From the NCBI RefSeq assembly GCF_019754295.1, contig NZ_VIRV01000003.1, positions 91,668 to 155,667 on the forward strand: 64,000 nt of DNA, read 5' to 3'. The position numbers were made by a program, and so were the translations under genes. The notes beneath the pieces were generated by a model. That model saw only the letters and a program-made list of their open reading frames with translations. It did not search any database and was not told where the DNA came from. This DNA is from Sellimonas caecigallum. GTDB taxonomy: Bacteria; Bacillota; Clostridia; Lachnospirales; Lachnospiraceae. Of this stretch, positions 32,808 through 41,798 are shown one piece after another (the stretch's first letter is position 1; every line of letters starts with the position of its first letter).

Positions 32808-35800
32808 CTATATCTTCGACTTTTCGACTACTTTCACGCGTTCATTCCCGAAATAGTTCGTCAATCTGCTCATGAGTTCTTCTGAAATCTCCACATTTTT
32901 CCCCGCAGGAAGCTGTTTGACAGCACGTTCCTTTTTACAGTAGATGAACACTTTGTCCTGCCCCTCGCTCATATGGAGCATAGAATAAAGAAGAAGTTCT
33001 TCCTGCAAAAACGTCTCCTTATCCGGGTATTGGATCCAAAGTTCTTTTGACGTCTGTTCAAAAGGAATAATGGATTCACAGATCAGCTTGCTGGCCGATT
33101 CATCCTCCTCAGACACCCTTCCCCGCACAAATACTTTTCTGTCCACTTCCAGATATTGCTGATTTTTCTCGTAGTCTTTCGGGAAAATAACAACCTCCAC
33201 CGTACCGAGAAGATCTTCCAGAGTAATAAACGCCATCACTTTGTTCGTCTTTGTGTATTTGATCGTACGGCTCGTGATCATGCCTCCTACTGTCTCTTTT
33301 GCTCCGTCCCGTACTTTCGTATGTCCTGTTTCCTGATCATACTGAAAGTCATAGGTTGTGGCGGAGATTCCACGCTTCCATTTTTCTTCATACTCTTCGA
33401 GCGGATGGCCGCTTACATAAATCCCAAGGACTTCTTTTTCAAAAGCCAGCATCGTCTCTTTCTCATATTCCCCTACATCAGGAAATCGGATGTCAAACTC
33501 CTTTTTCTGTTCTTCATCTACAATGTCAAAAAGGCTCAGCTGTCCAGCCATGGAATATTTTTTCTCCTGGTTTACCTGGTCAAGGATCTGGATGTAGACC
33601 ATCATATGCTGCTTTCTTGTCCCTGCAAAACAGTCAAACGCACCGGATTTGATGAAATTTTCGATGGTTCTTTTGTTGATTTCTTTTCCCGACGTGCGCT
33701 CCACGAAATCACGGAGATTTTTGAATTCTCCGCGCATGCTCCTTTCTGCCAGAATATCTTCGATGACAGAGCGGCCAATACTTTTGATGGCTGCAAGACC
33801 ATACCGTATATTGCTGCCATCCACAGAAAAGTCCCCATATCCTTTATTTATATCCGGCGGGAGCAGTTTTATTCCCATTTCTTTGCAGGAATAGATATAT
33901 TCCGCCACTTTGTTTGGATTATCGATGACAGATGTCATGAGAGCAGCCATGAATTCCACAGGGTAATAGTATTTCAGATAAGCGGTCTGGTAAGAAACGA
34001 CAGCGTAAGCGGCGGCATGGGATTTATTGAACGCATATTTCGCAAAATCGATCATCTCATCATAAATCTTATTGGCCGTCTGCTCGCCAATACCATTTGC
34101 GATACATCCCGGCACCCCTTCTTCCGGATTGCCATAGACAAAGTTCTGGCGCTCCTTTTCCATCACATCAGCCTTTTTCTTTGACATCGCACGGCGAAGC
34201 AGATCACTTCGCCCGAGTGTATATCCTCCCAGATCCCGAACGATCTGCATGACCTGTTCCTGGTATACGATACATCCGTATGTGGCTTCCAGGATCGGTT
34301 TTAGCTGCGGGCAATCGTATGTGATCTCATCCGGATGATTTTTTCCCCGGATATACTGAGGGATAAAGTCCATCGGGCCTGGACGATAAAGAGAAATGCC
34401 AGCTATGATATCTTCCAGATTCTGCGGTTTCAGTTCTTTCATGAAGTTTTTCATACCTGAACTTTCCAGCTGGAACACTCCGTCCGTCTTGCCAGTGCCA
34501 AGGGAATCCAGGACCGCTTTGTCATTGTAGTCGATCTTATCGATATCGATCTCTTTTCCGGTACTTTTTTCTGCCAGCTTTACCGCATTTTGAATCACAG
34601 TGAGGGTCCGAAGCCCCAGGAAATCCATTTTCAGCAGTCCCAGCTCCTCCAGCGTCGTCATCGTAAACTGGGTCGTCACAGAGTTGTCGGCTCCAAGAGA
34701 CAGCGGCACATACTCATCGATGGCTTTTTGACTGATAACGACTCCCGCCGCGTGCATGGATGTATGACGCGGCAGACCTTCCAGACGTTTACTCATATCG
34801 ATGAGTTCCCGGACCTGTTCGTCTGTCTCGTACACTTTCCGAAGCTCCGGGTTTTTCGTCAGAGCCAGGTTAAGCGTCATATTCAGCTCTGTCGGAATCA
34901 TCTTCGCAATCCCATCTACAAATGCATATGGAAGATCCATAACACGCCCCACATCACGGATTACTCCCCTCGCCGCCATCGTACCAAAAGTCACGATCTG
35001 TACGACACGGTCTGCACCATATTTTCTCCCTACATAGTCGATGACTTCCTGTCTTCTCTCAAAACAAAAATCCACGTCAATATCCGGCATCGTGACACGC
35101 TCCGGATTGAGAAAACGTTCAAAGAGAAGATTGTATCGGATGGGGTCAATACTCGTGATGCCAAGGCAGTAAGATACGATGCTTCCTGCAGCCGATCCAC
35201 GCCCAGGTCCCACTATAATATCGTTGTCCCTGGCGTATTTGATAAAGTCCCATACGATCAGGAAATAGTCTACATACCCCATGGATCTTATGATGCCAAG
35301 CTCATATTCCAGCCTCTCTTTCAGCTCTTTTGGCTTCTCCGGATACCGCCTTGCAAACCCTTCCAGGCAGAGCTTTCGGAGATATTCCCAGGAGGTATAA
35401 CCTTCCGGGACATCATATTTCGGGAGTTTTGTCACGCCGAACTCAATCTCCACATGGCATCGGTCTGCAATCTTCTGTGTGTTTTCAATTGCCTGAAGGG
35501 CATACGGAAAGAGCTCTTTCATCTCCTCCTCGCTTTTGACATAATACTGTCCGCCTTCATATCTCATCCTGTTCTCATCAGCCAATTTTTTTCCTGTCTG
35601 TATACAAAGAAGGATATCATGAGGCTTCTCATCTTCAGCGTAAGTGTAATGGACATCATTTGTGGCCACAAGTTCGATCCCCGTCTCCTGTGCAAGGCGT
35701 AAAAGTCCTTGATTTGCTGTCTTCTGCAGACTCATCCCGTGGTCCTGGAGCTCAAGGAAAAAATTTCCCTTTCCAAAAATTTCTTCGTACTCATAGGCTG

Positions 35801-36272
35801 CCTTTTTCGCTTCTTCATAGAGCCCTCTCACGAGATTCTTCTGTACTTCTCCCGCGAGACAAGCACTCAGGGCAATGATCCCTTTGCTGTACTTTCTCAA
35901 AAGTTCCTTATCTACCCTCGGCTTATAGTAATATCCTTCTGTAAACCCCCGTGATACGATCTTGATCAAATTGTGATATCCTTCGTCATTCTCCGCAAGG
36001 AGGACGAGATGATAATAGCGGTCGTCACTGTGCCCGGTTTCCCTGTCAAACCTGGACTCCGGAGCTACATAAACCTCACATCCGAGAATCGGATTGATCC
36101 CTGCTTTCTTTGCCTCTTTATAAAAATCGATCACGCCGAACATGACGCCGTGATCGGTAATCGCTGCACTGTTCATGCCAAGTTCTTTGACTCTCGCCAC
36201 ATATTCCTTTATCTTGTTGGAACCGTCCAGAAGGCTGTATTCTGTATGTACATGCAAATGTGCAAAACTCAT
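32808..36272 (-). CDS. dnaE: DNA polymerase III subunit alpha
   Basis: A 1154-residue DnaE-type replicative polymerase. An N-terminal PHP domain (residues 1-210) keeps LHVHTEYSLLDG and AITDHG. The C-family polymerase core has GPGRGSAAGSIVSY near 360 and the catalytic aspartates in MPDIDVDF near 398. Helix-hairpin-helix and OB-fold (about 990-1080) regions follow. In Firmicutes it extends RNA primers while PolC does the bulk synthesis. AGGAGG precedes the ATG at 36272; eleven upstream codons are excluded. It is followed by pfkA, as in several Clostridia. Confidence 0.98.
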   Translation of the reverse strand: MSFAHLHVHTEYSLLDGSNKIKEYVARVKELGMNSAAITDHGVMFGVIDFYKEAKKAGINPILGCEVYVAPESRFDRETGHSDDRYYHLVLLAENDEGYHNLIKIVSRGFTEGYYYKPRVDKELLRKYSKGIIALSACLAGEVQKNLVRGLYEEAKKAAYEYEEIFGKGNFFLELQDHGMSLQKTANQGLLRLAQETGIELVATNDVHYTYAEDEKPHDILLCIQTGKKLADENRMRYEGGQYYVKSEEEMKELFPYALQAIENTQKIADRCHVEIEFGVTKLPKYDVPEGYTSWEYLRKLCLEGFARRYPEKPKELKERLEYELGIIRSMGYVDYFLIVWDFIKYARDNDIIVGPGRGSAAGSIVSYCLGITSIDPIRYNLLFERFLNPERVTMPDIDVDFCFERRQEVIDYVGRKYGADRVVQIVTFGTMAARGVIRDVGRVMDLPYAFVDGIAKMIPTELNMTLNLALTKNPELRKVYETDEQVRELIDMSKRLEGLPRHTSMHAAGVVISQKAIDEYVPLSLGADNSVTTQFTMTTLEELGLLKMDFLGLRTLTVIQNAVKLAEKSTGKEIDIDKIDYNDKAVLDSLGTGKTDGVFQLESSGMKNFMKELKPQNLEDIIAGISLYRPGPMDFIPQYIRGKNHPDEITYDCPQLKPILEATYGCIVYQEQVMQIVRDLGGYTLGRSDLLRRAMSKKKADVMEKERQNFVYGNPEEGVPGCIANGIGEQTANKIYDEMIDFAKYAFNKSHAAAYAVVSYQTAYLKYYYPVEFMAALMTSVIDNPNKVAEYIYSCKEMGIKLLPPDINKGYGDFSVDGSNIRYGLAAIKSIGRSVIEDILAERSMRGEFKNLRDFVERTSGKEINKRTIENFIKSGAFDCFAGTRKQHMMVYIQILDQVNQEKKYSMAGQLSLFDIVDEEQKKEFDIRFPDVGEYEKETMLAFEKEVLGIYVSGHPLEEYEEKWKRGISATTYDFQYDQETGHTKVRDGAKETVGGMITSRTIKYTKTNKVMAFITLEDLLGTVEVVIFPKDYEKNQQYLEVDRKVFVRGRVSEEDESASKLICESIIPFEQTSKELWIQYPDKETFLQEELLLYSMLHMSEGQDKVFIYCKKERAVKQLPAGKNVEISEELMSRLTNYFGNERVKVVEKSKI

Positions 36273-36318
36273 GCTTTTCCTCCTAATCCTTCTTGTCTTG
36301 AACACTTTCTATCAGAAT

Positions 36319-36350
36319 AAAAAGGCCGGGGAACGCACCCCGGCCTTTTT
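36319..36350 (-). terminator. Perfect terminator upstream of dnaE
   Basis: AAAAAGGCCGGGG, loop of six, CCCCGGCCTTTTT: a 13-bp GC-rich stem between the 77-residue protein gene and dnaE. Confidence 0.93.
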
Positions 36351-36358
36351 ATCATTTC

Positions 36359-36592
36359 TTAACCGTTAATCATGAAATTGACAAGTTTGTCAATGTCTTC
36401 TTTTTCGTATGCGATGATCTCCAGTTCCGGGATCTCTCCGCCGGAAAAAATATTTGCCATGGAAACGTACTGAGATAACTTGGACTTCAGATTCAGTCTG
36501 TCTCCTTCTCCTGTAACCAGCTCCACTCTTCCGCTGCAGCTGTCTACTACTTCAAAAAACTTGTCGATATTTGTGATATTCTGTACTTTCAT
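36359..36592 (-). CDS. Small conserved protein of unknown function
   Basis: A 77-residue acidic cytosolic protein (KVQNITNIDKFFEVVD, CSGRVELVTGEGDRLNLKS). No signal peptide or known domain is recognised. The composition and a predicted beta/alpha pattern suggest a small folded protein. RBS-like AGGAGTG lies upstream. It sits 49 bases after the cvfB stop on the same strand and is closed by a strong terminator, so it is likely the last gene of the thioesterase-cvfB unit. Confidence 0.72.
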   Translation of the reverse strand: MKVQNITNIDKFFEVVDSCSGRVELVTGEGDRLNLKSKLSQYVSMANIFSGGEIPELEIIAYEKEDIDKLVNFMING

Positions 36593-36641
36593 CTTTTCAC
36601 TCCTTTACAGCTTTCCCTGTACCTTCGCCTTTAAGTATACC

Positions 36642-37469
36642 TTATCTCATGCGAATTGCAATATCCTTTTCCCGAATTTCTATTTTTTTCTCTTTCAGCA
36701 GACGTCCCACTGCTCTTTTGAATTCATTTTTGCTCATAGCAAATTCTGTCCGGATGACTTCCGGAGAAGCCTTGTCTGTAAATGGGATCCGTCCGCCATG
36801 CTGTTCCATATAATCCATCAGTTTCGCCGCATCCACATCCATCTGAATAAATGCCTTTTCCCGAACACTCAGGTCCAGTTTCCCGTCCTCTTTTACTGCT
36901 GCCACTCTGGCACGAACTGTCTCCCCTGTGCGGTATTCCCGGAAGAGTTCCCGTTTCGGGATCAAGGCAGAATACATACCGTCTACCGCCACGAAAACAC
37001 CGAAACGATCGCTTACTTCGTAGATGATACCCTCTACCATGTCATCTTTTTGGTACGGGGAATCTGTACGGAGCTTGTCATACACTTTCATAGTTGCACA
37101 AAGCCGCTCGCTTTTATCGATATAAAGACTTACAAGGCACTTGTCCCCGACTTTCACGCGTGTTGTCTGCTCTTTAAACGGGAGGAAAAGGTCTTTTTCA
37201 AGTCCCCAGTCCAAAAATGCTCCATTTTTCCCTGTATCTACGACCTCCAGCACACCCAGTTCTCCCAGTGTGAGTTTTGGTTCTTTTGTCGTCGCAATGA
37301 GCCGATCGCTGGAATCTTTATACAGAAAGACCTCCACCGGATCGCCTGGCTCCACTCCTTCCGGCACCTGCTTTTTCGGCAGAAGTACGCGCTCTTTTTC
37401 AGAGCCAAGGTAGACTCCAAAATCTACTTCCTTCTCAATGACCAATACCTGTTTTTCTCCTAATTTCAT
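36642..37469 (-). CDS. cvfB: S1-domain RNA-binding protein, CvfB family
   Basis: A 275-residue protein of the CvfB/YitL family. It has several tandem S1/OB-type domains (about 1-60, 65-130, 140-210; the last with EGIIYEVSDRFGVFVAV and KLDLSVRE) and a C-terminal winged-helix (about 220-275; SKNEFKRAVGRLLKEKKIEI). CvfB binds RNA and affects virulence gene expression in Staphylococcus. Its ATG overlaps the upstream thioesterase stop by four bases. Confidence 0.92.
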   Translation of the reverse strand: MKLGEKQVLVIEKEVDFGVYLGSEKERVLLPKKQVPEGVEPGDPVEVFLYKDSSDRLIATTKEPKLTLGELGVLEVVDTGKNGAFLDWGLEKDLFLPFKEQTTRVKVGDKCLVSLYIDKSERLCATMKVYDKLRTDSPYQKDDMVEGIIYEVSDRFGVFVAVDGMYSALIPKRELFREYRTGETVRARVAAVKEDGKLDLSVREKAFIQMDVDAAKLMDYMEQHGGRIPFTDKASPEVIRTEFAMSKNEFKRAVGRLLKEKKIEIREKDIAIRMR

Positions 37470-38200
37470 CTTTCTTCTCCTTTGTCCTCCAGTTCAATGA
37501 CTGCATACGGTTTTCCATCTTTGTCACAAAGCGCTGCTCTGTAAAGTTCTCCTGTATCTTCTAAAACCGGGTAAATGATATCCCCGTAGACGGCCGAGTT
37601 TTTATATTCTGCCCGAAGCTTTCGGATATCGAGAGTTCTTCCAAGTTCTTCTTCCAGCTCCTCTACCGCCATCTGCACGTACTGACAATTGTTTACATGC
37701 TGGTTTGTATCAATCTGATATTTTCTTACCGGGAATGGTTCCCTTTTTATTCCGGATTTCGGCGCCGGTACTTTTCGGGATGCATAATTCATCGGATAAG
37801 GATCGTTTATCCCATATTTTTCCACTTCTTCCTCACTTGGTTTTGCCGGCCGTCCAGTTGTTGTGTCGATATAGACCCAGACAGAATTGGCATAAGCCAC
37901 GTCTATCCCTTCTTCATCTGTCATAACAAAATTCCGTTCTCCAAAAAAACTCCGGAATCCGGACGCCCACGTTGACACATGGACATACTCCCCAAGTCTT
38001 GGATAACGCTTTACTTCTACCTGCCAGGCAGAAAGTACCCATGCCCTGTTTTTCTCTTTCAGATACATCGTTCCAAGCTTCAGATCTTCCGACTGAAAAA
38101 TACTGATATCCTGAAAATGGTCGATGATCCCGGAAAGAGTAATATATCCGCCGTTTCCAACCTCGCTGAATCGGATCCTTTCCTTCCTTTCGTACTTCAT
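37466..38200 (-). CDS. Acyl-ACP thioesterase (FatA-like)
   Basis: A 244-residue double hotdog-fold enzyme. The first half carries GGYITLSGIIDHFQDIS and the second the catalytic segment with YQIDTNQHVNNCQYV near residue 170, matching the Asn/His motif of FatA/FatB-type thioesterases. It releases free fatty acids from acyl-ACP and sets membrane chain length in clostridia. The start at 38200 follows AGAGGG; six upstream codons are excluded. It overlaps cvfB by ATGA and starts 21 bases after the CDF gene stop. Confidence 0.92.
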   Translation of the reverse strand: MKYERKERIRFSEVGNGGYITLSGIIDHFQDISIFQSEDLKLGTMYLKEKNRAWVLSAWQVEVKRYPRLGEYVHVSTWASGFRSFFGERNFVMTDEEGIDVAYANSVWVYIDTTTGRPAKPSEEEVEKYGINDPYPMNYASRKVPAPKSGIKREPFPVRKYQIDTNQHVNNCQYVQMAVEELEEELGRTLDIRKLRAEYKNSAVYGDIIYPVLEDTGELYRAALCDKDGKPYAVIELEDKGEER

Positions 38201-38221
38201 GATACACCCTCTTTTCACTCT

Positions 38222-39403
38222 TTATTTCTGTTCTTCCACAAAGCTTCTTTCCGCAGTTATGACACACTGATATCTCGAATCCAAATGGTGTATTTTTTCC
38301 ATCACAAGATGGAGAAGCGCTGTCTCCTGATCTTTCTGGTATCCGTGCGGAACGATCATATCAAAGATCAGATTGATCTGATTTTCGCCGGACACCATCC
38401 GGAAATCATGGATGCTGGCAAGGGGTTCTGTCTCCGCCACGATCTTTTCCACCTGTTCTTTTGCACTTATCACTTTCTCATCTTTTGTCTCTACCGGATC
38501 CATGTGGATCAGCAGATAAATTCCCAGGTATTTCCTGGCCTCCCGCTCAATACGGTCGATAATTTCGTGAGATGTCTCGATCCCGACGTCATTTGGCACT
38601 TCTGCATGAATCGACGCCATACTCCTGCCCGGCCCATAATTATGTACAAGAAGATCATGGGTTCCCACAATCCCGTCATATCCTTCCACAAATTTCGTGA
38701 TCTCATCGTACGTCTCCGTCGGCACAGCCTCGCCGATCAGCGGTTTGAGCGTGTCTTTTGCGATACCCACACCGGCCCACATGACGACAAGCGCCACTCC
38801 TATCCCGACGAATCCATCGATATTGATTCCGGAAATCCGATAGAAAAGAAGGGATAGAATCGTCGCTCCAGTTGTTACCACATCGCCCATGGCGTCCGCT
38901 GCCGTGGCCATCATCACTTTTGAATCAATCCTTTTTCCCAGCTTTTTGTTAAATGCCGCCATCCACAGTTTGACACCGATAGATAATACAAGTATGATAA
39001 CGGAAAATGTGCTGAATTTCAAGATTTCCGGATTTGTAATTTTCCTGAATGCATCTTTAAAAAAGGTAAACCCCACCTGGAGGACGATAAACGCTACTAC
39101 AAGAGCTGATATATACTCGATCCTTCCATGTCCAAACGGATGTTCTTCGTCAGCAGGTTTTTCCGCCATTTTCACGCCAACAAGGCCGATGACGGAAGAT
39201 CCTGCGTCAGATAGGTTGTTAAAGGCATCCGCCGTGACGGATACACTGTTCATTATGATTCCTGCCGCCGCCTTGATGAGAAATAAAAATACATTGCAAA
39301 AGATGCCTGCTGCACTTGCAAGCACCCCGTATGCCGTGCGCACAGACACCTTCTGCGTATCTTGATAGTCTTTTACAAAATGTCTTACCAAAAACTCTGT
39401 CAT
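38222..39403 (-). CDS. Cation diffusion facilitator family transporter
   Basis: A 393-residue CDF protein with six helices: SVTADAFNNLSDAGSSVIG near residue 48 and HPFGHGRIEY near 83 carry metal-site Asp/His residues, with a second metal helix at ATAADAMGDVVTT near 165. The C-terminal cytosolic domain (about 215-290) has HDLLVHNYGP and HAEVP; a further 100 residues extend beyond most CDF proteins. Zn, Mn or Fe export by proton antiport is inferred. AAAGGGG precedes the ATG at 39403; a longer frame overlaps spoIIR. Confidence 0.93.
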   Translation of the reverse strand: MTEFLVRHFVKDYQDTQKVSVRTAYGVLASAAGIFCNVFLFLIKAAAGIIMNSVSVTADAFNNLSDAGSSVIGLVGVKMAEKPADEEHPFGHGRIEYISALVVAFIVLQVGFTFFKDAFRKITNPEILKFSTFSVIILVLSIGVKLWMAAFNKKLGKRIDSKVMMATAADAMGDVVTTGATILSLLFYRISGINIDGFVGIGVALVVMWAGVGIAKDTLKPLIGEAVPTETYDEITKFVEGYDGIVGTHDLLVHNYGPGRSMASIHAEVPNDVGIETSHEIIDRIEREARKYLGIYLLIHMDPVETKDEKVISAKEQVEKIVAETEPLASIHDFRMVSGENQINLIFDMIVPHGYQKDQETALLHLVMEKIHHLDSRYQCVITAERSFVEEQK

Positions 39404-39413
39404 GTTTGCCCCT

Positions 39414-40052
39414 TTATTCGTCTTTCCTGTCCCCGAAGAAAAACCACCGGATCCGAAATCTGGATGTCGCCGTGACCATATCATACTCGTCATCTGTGAG
39501 TACATTCTGGAGCTTCTCCTTCCCTTTTTCTGGGACTACCGCATGGACGGTATCGATAAAACAGAGATTCGGATAGAGAACGCACCACCAGTTTTTCCCG
39601 TCCCCATTTCCAATCTCGATGCGGAGCGCCTCGTATGTCCCTGCCGGGAACGTTACATCCCCGTATGTCTTCTCTGGGAAGTCCGTCTTTTCCAGCCGGA
39701 CTTTTACAGGATAGGAATATCCCTCCTGCTCCACAATCTTTTTCGCCTCTTTTTCAATCTCAGGAATATGAGCTTTCACGAATTCTTTCGTCTCATCTAA
39801 TGACTCCGTCTCCGGCCCCATTGTCTCTTCCAGATATCCGATAACCTGGTCTTTTACTTTCATCTTCAGATTCTGATCTTCCTTGGTATCACTGTTTGCA
39901 AGTACATGGAAGCGCAGCACTTCGTCTGCCATATGTTCCTGTGTTTCCTGCACTTTTGTTTCCACCGCCCTGACTCTTACGACCCCTCCTGTAAGAAGAA
40001 GCCCTGCCAAAACCGCCAGTATGATCCTGATATATTTCCCCGGTATATTCAT
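39414..40052 (-). CDS. spoIIR: Stage II sporulation protein R
   Basis: A 212-residue exported signalling protein. An N-terminal membrane anchor/signal (residues 8-27) precedes the SpoIIR domain with LRFHVLANSDTKEDQNLKMKVKD near residue 50, YPVKVRLEKTDFPEKTYGDVTFPAGTYEALRI-like segments in mid-protein and NWWCVLYPNLCFID near 165. Made in the forespore, SpoIIR activates SpoIIGA, which processes pro-sigma E in the mother cell. Good GGGAGG lies upstream of 40052. A sigma-F-like promoter is visible within the end of gntR. Confidence 0.96.
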   Translation of the reverse strand: MNIPGKYIRIILAVLAGLLLTGGVVRVRAVETKVQETQEHMADEVLRFHVLANSDTKEDQNLKMKVKDQVIGYLEETMGPETESLDETKEFVKAHIPEIEKEAKKIVEQEGYSYPVKVRLEKTDFPEKTYGDVTFPAGTYEALRIEIGNGDGKNWWCVLYPNLCFIDTVHAVVPEKGKEKLQNVLTDDEYDMVTATSRFRIRWFFFGDRKDE

Positions 40053-40089
40053 TGTGTATGTACCTCCCGTCTGTTCTTTCTCTAACGGG

Positions 40090-40117
40090 AGTATTGCCAC
40101 ATCATTCTTCTTTATTC
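40090..40117 (-). promoter_or_regulatory. Candidate sigma-F promoter of spoIIR
   Basis: On the minus strand GGCAATACT (40098-40090) fits the sigma-F -10 pattern GGnnAnAnT, with GAATA (40117-40113) 14 bases upstream versus the consensus GTATA at about 15-16. It lies across the gntR stop, 38 bases before the spoIIR start. Confidence 0.4.
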
Positions 40118-40803
40118 TGTTTTTCCTGATTTTTGTTTGCTCTGATCGTCTCCAGCACAGCCTCCGCCTGCTTGTCAATGTGGCGTCCGATGACTTCTGC
40201 CGCTTTTTGCGTTTCTCTGGCCCGAAGAAAACCGATCAATTCTTTGTGTTCCATCGAGATCTGTTCGTGGAACCCCCGGTGCTTCAAGTATTCCACACGA
40301 AACCGATACATTTGTTCACTCAGGTTGTTGAGAAGCTGGATCAGCCGTCTGTTGTCCGTGGACTGGTACACGATGTCGTGAAAATGAACATCCGCCTCCG
40401 CCAGTTTTGTCACATCTTCGGACACAAGGCAGGCGTCGAATTCTTCCGCTGCACGTTCCAGATCCGAAAGCGCCTCTTCTGTCATCCGCTGGCATCCGAG
40501 CTGTACAGCCAGCACTTCCAGCGCCCTTCGTACTTCCAGAACGTCCCTCATGTTCTTTTCCGTTATCTCTGCCACCTCCGCTCCCCGTCTTGGGATCATG
40601 AGCACGAGTCCTTCCAGTTCCAGTTTACGTATAGCTTCCCGGATAGGGGTCCTGCTTACCCCAAGTTTGTTTGCGAGCTGTATCTCCATAAGTCTCTCGC
40701 CAGGTTTCAGTTCTCCTCTGAGGATGGCCTGGCGCAGTGTGTTAAATACGACATCGCGAAGTGGTAGGTATTCGTTCATCTGTGCTCCAAAATCTGCTTC
40801 CAT
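40102..40803 (-). CDS. GntR family regulator with FCD domain
   Basis: A 233-residue transcription factor. A winged helix-turn-helix (residues 12-75; RLMEIQLANKLGVSRTPIREAIRKLELEGLV) is followed by an FCD helical ligand domain (about 90-215) with metal-ligand-type histidines in ADVHFHDIVY near 142 and HKELIGFL near 190. FCD regulators usually respond to organic acids or sugar acids; the target is unknown. Its ATG overlaps the ispE stop by one base, and this gene order recurs in clostridia. Confidence 0.94.
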   Translation of the reverse strand: MEADFGAQMNEYLPLRDVVFNTLRQAILRGELKPGERLMEIQLANKLGVSRTPIREAIRKLELEGLVLMIPRRGAEVAEITEKNMRDVLEVRRALEVLAVQLGCQRMTEEALSDLERAAEEFDACLVSEDVTKLAEADVHFHDIVYQSTDNRRLIQLLNNLSEQMYRFRVEYLKHRGFHEQISMEHKELIGFLRARETQKAAEVIGRHIDKQAEAVLETIRANKNQEKQNKEE

Positions 40804-41690
40804 CAGTCATTCCTCCTGTTCCTTCGTACATTGTGGATGGTTGTAGTATAGACTTGTCTGGCTAGTCCTGCCTGCCGGATCCTTTCTCCTGCTTTTCTCG
40901 CCGCGCTTCGTTCTTTAAAAAGACCGAACACCGTCGGACCGCTGCCGCTCATCATGGCATTCATCGCCCCCGCCTGTTTCATTTCTCCCTTGATCCGGGA
41001 AATAACCGGGCACAGCTCTTCTGTGACTGTCTCCAGTACATTTCCAAGCTTGTCCGCCACAGCTTTCACATTTTGCTCTTCCAGCCCCCGGATAATGCCG
41101 TCGATATCCGGGTGTGCCGTAATCTCCCGGGAATCCAGTTTTTCATAAATAGTCTTTGTGCAAATGCTTACAGGTGGTTTTGCGATCAGGACATGGCACT
41201 TCGGCATAGGCGGGAGCGGCGTTAAAATTTCTCCGATCCCTTCCGCCAGAACTGTCCCGCGCATCAGACAATACGGTACGTCCGCGCCAAGGAGAACACC
41301 CCTTTTTTTCAGTTCTTCCATATTAAGCTGGAATCCAAACAGACGGTTCATTCCAAAGAGCACCGCAGCCGCATCGGCGCTTCCGCCGGCCATCCCTGCC
41401 GCCACCGGAATGTGCTTTTTCAGGCAGATCTTTACCCCACCTTCCGGCCGGAATTCGTCCAGCAAAAGCCTGGCCGCCTTGTACGCGATGTTTGACTCAT
41501 CTGTAGGCAGAAACGTAAGATTCGTGGACACCTGGATCTTTGGCTCTTCTGTCTTTTCGATCGTCACTTCATCGTAAAGATATACTGTCTGCATGACCAT
41601 CCTGACATCGTGATACCCATTTTCTCTTCTCCCGAGCACATCCAATCCCAAGTTGATTTTTCCCAAAGCTTTTAACTGAATCCGTTCCAT
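40803..41690 (-). CDS. ispE: 4-diphosphocytidyl-2-C-methyl-D-erythritol kinase
   Basis: A 295-residue GHMP kinase of the MEP isoprenoid pathway. N-terminal KALGKINLGLDVLGRR with the catalytic Lys, the ATP loop PVAAGMAGGSADAAA near residue 95, GADVPYC near 135, and C-terminal MSGSGPTVFGLF near 265. The length is standard. It lies between sipL and gntR, preceded by a long hairpin that may separate it from sipL. Confidence 0.96.
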   Translation of the reverse strand: MERIQLKALGKINLGLDVLGRRENGYHDVRMVMQTVYLYDEVTIEKTEEPKIQVSTNLTFLPTDESNIAYKAARLLLDEFRPEGGVKICLKKHIPVAAGMAGGSADAAAVLFGMNRLFGFQLNMEELKKRGVLLGADVPYCLMRGTVLAEGIGEILTPLPPMPKCHVLIAKPPVSICTKTIYEKLDSREITAHPDIDGIIRGLEEQNVKAVADKLGNVLETVTEELCPVISRIKGEMKQAGAMNAMMSGSGPTVFGLFKERSAARKAGERIRQAGLARQVYTTTIHNVRRNRRND

Positions 41691-41730
41691 CGAATCTCTC
41701 CTTTATCCATCCGTGTGCGTATTGAAACGA

Positions 41731-41777
41731 TACCGGAAGGTTCTCTTTCTGCCACCGAAAAAGGGAATCTTCCGGTA
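41731..41777 (-). terminator. Long hairpin between sipL and ispE
   Basis: CCGGAAGGTTCTCTTT pairs with AAAGGGAATCTTCCGG over about 16 bp with two G-U or mismatched positions. No good T-tract follows, so attenuation or RNA processing is as likely as termination. Confidence 0.55.
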
Positions 41778-41798
41778 TGTATTTTGTATACATTACGC

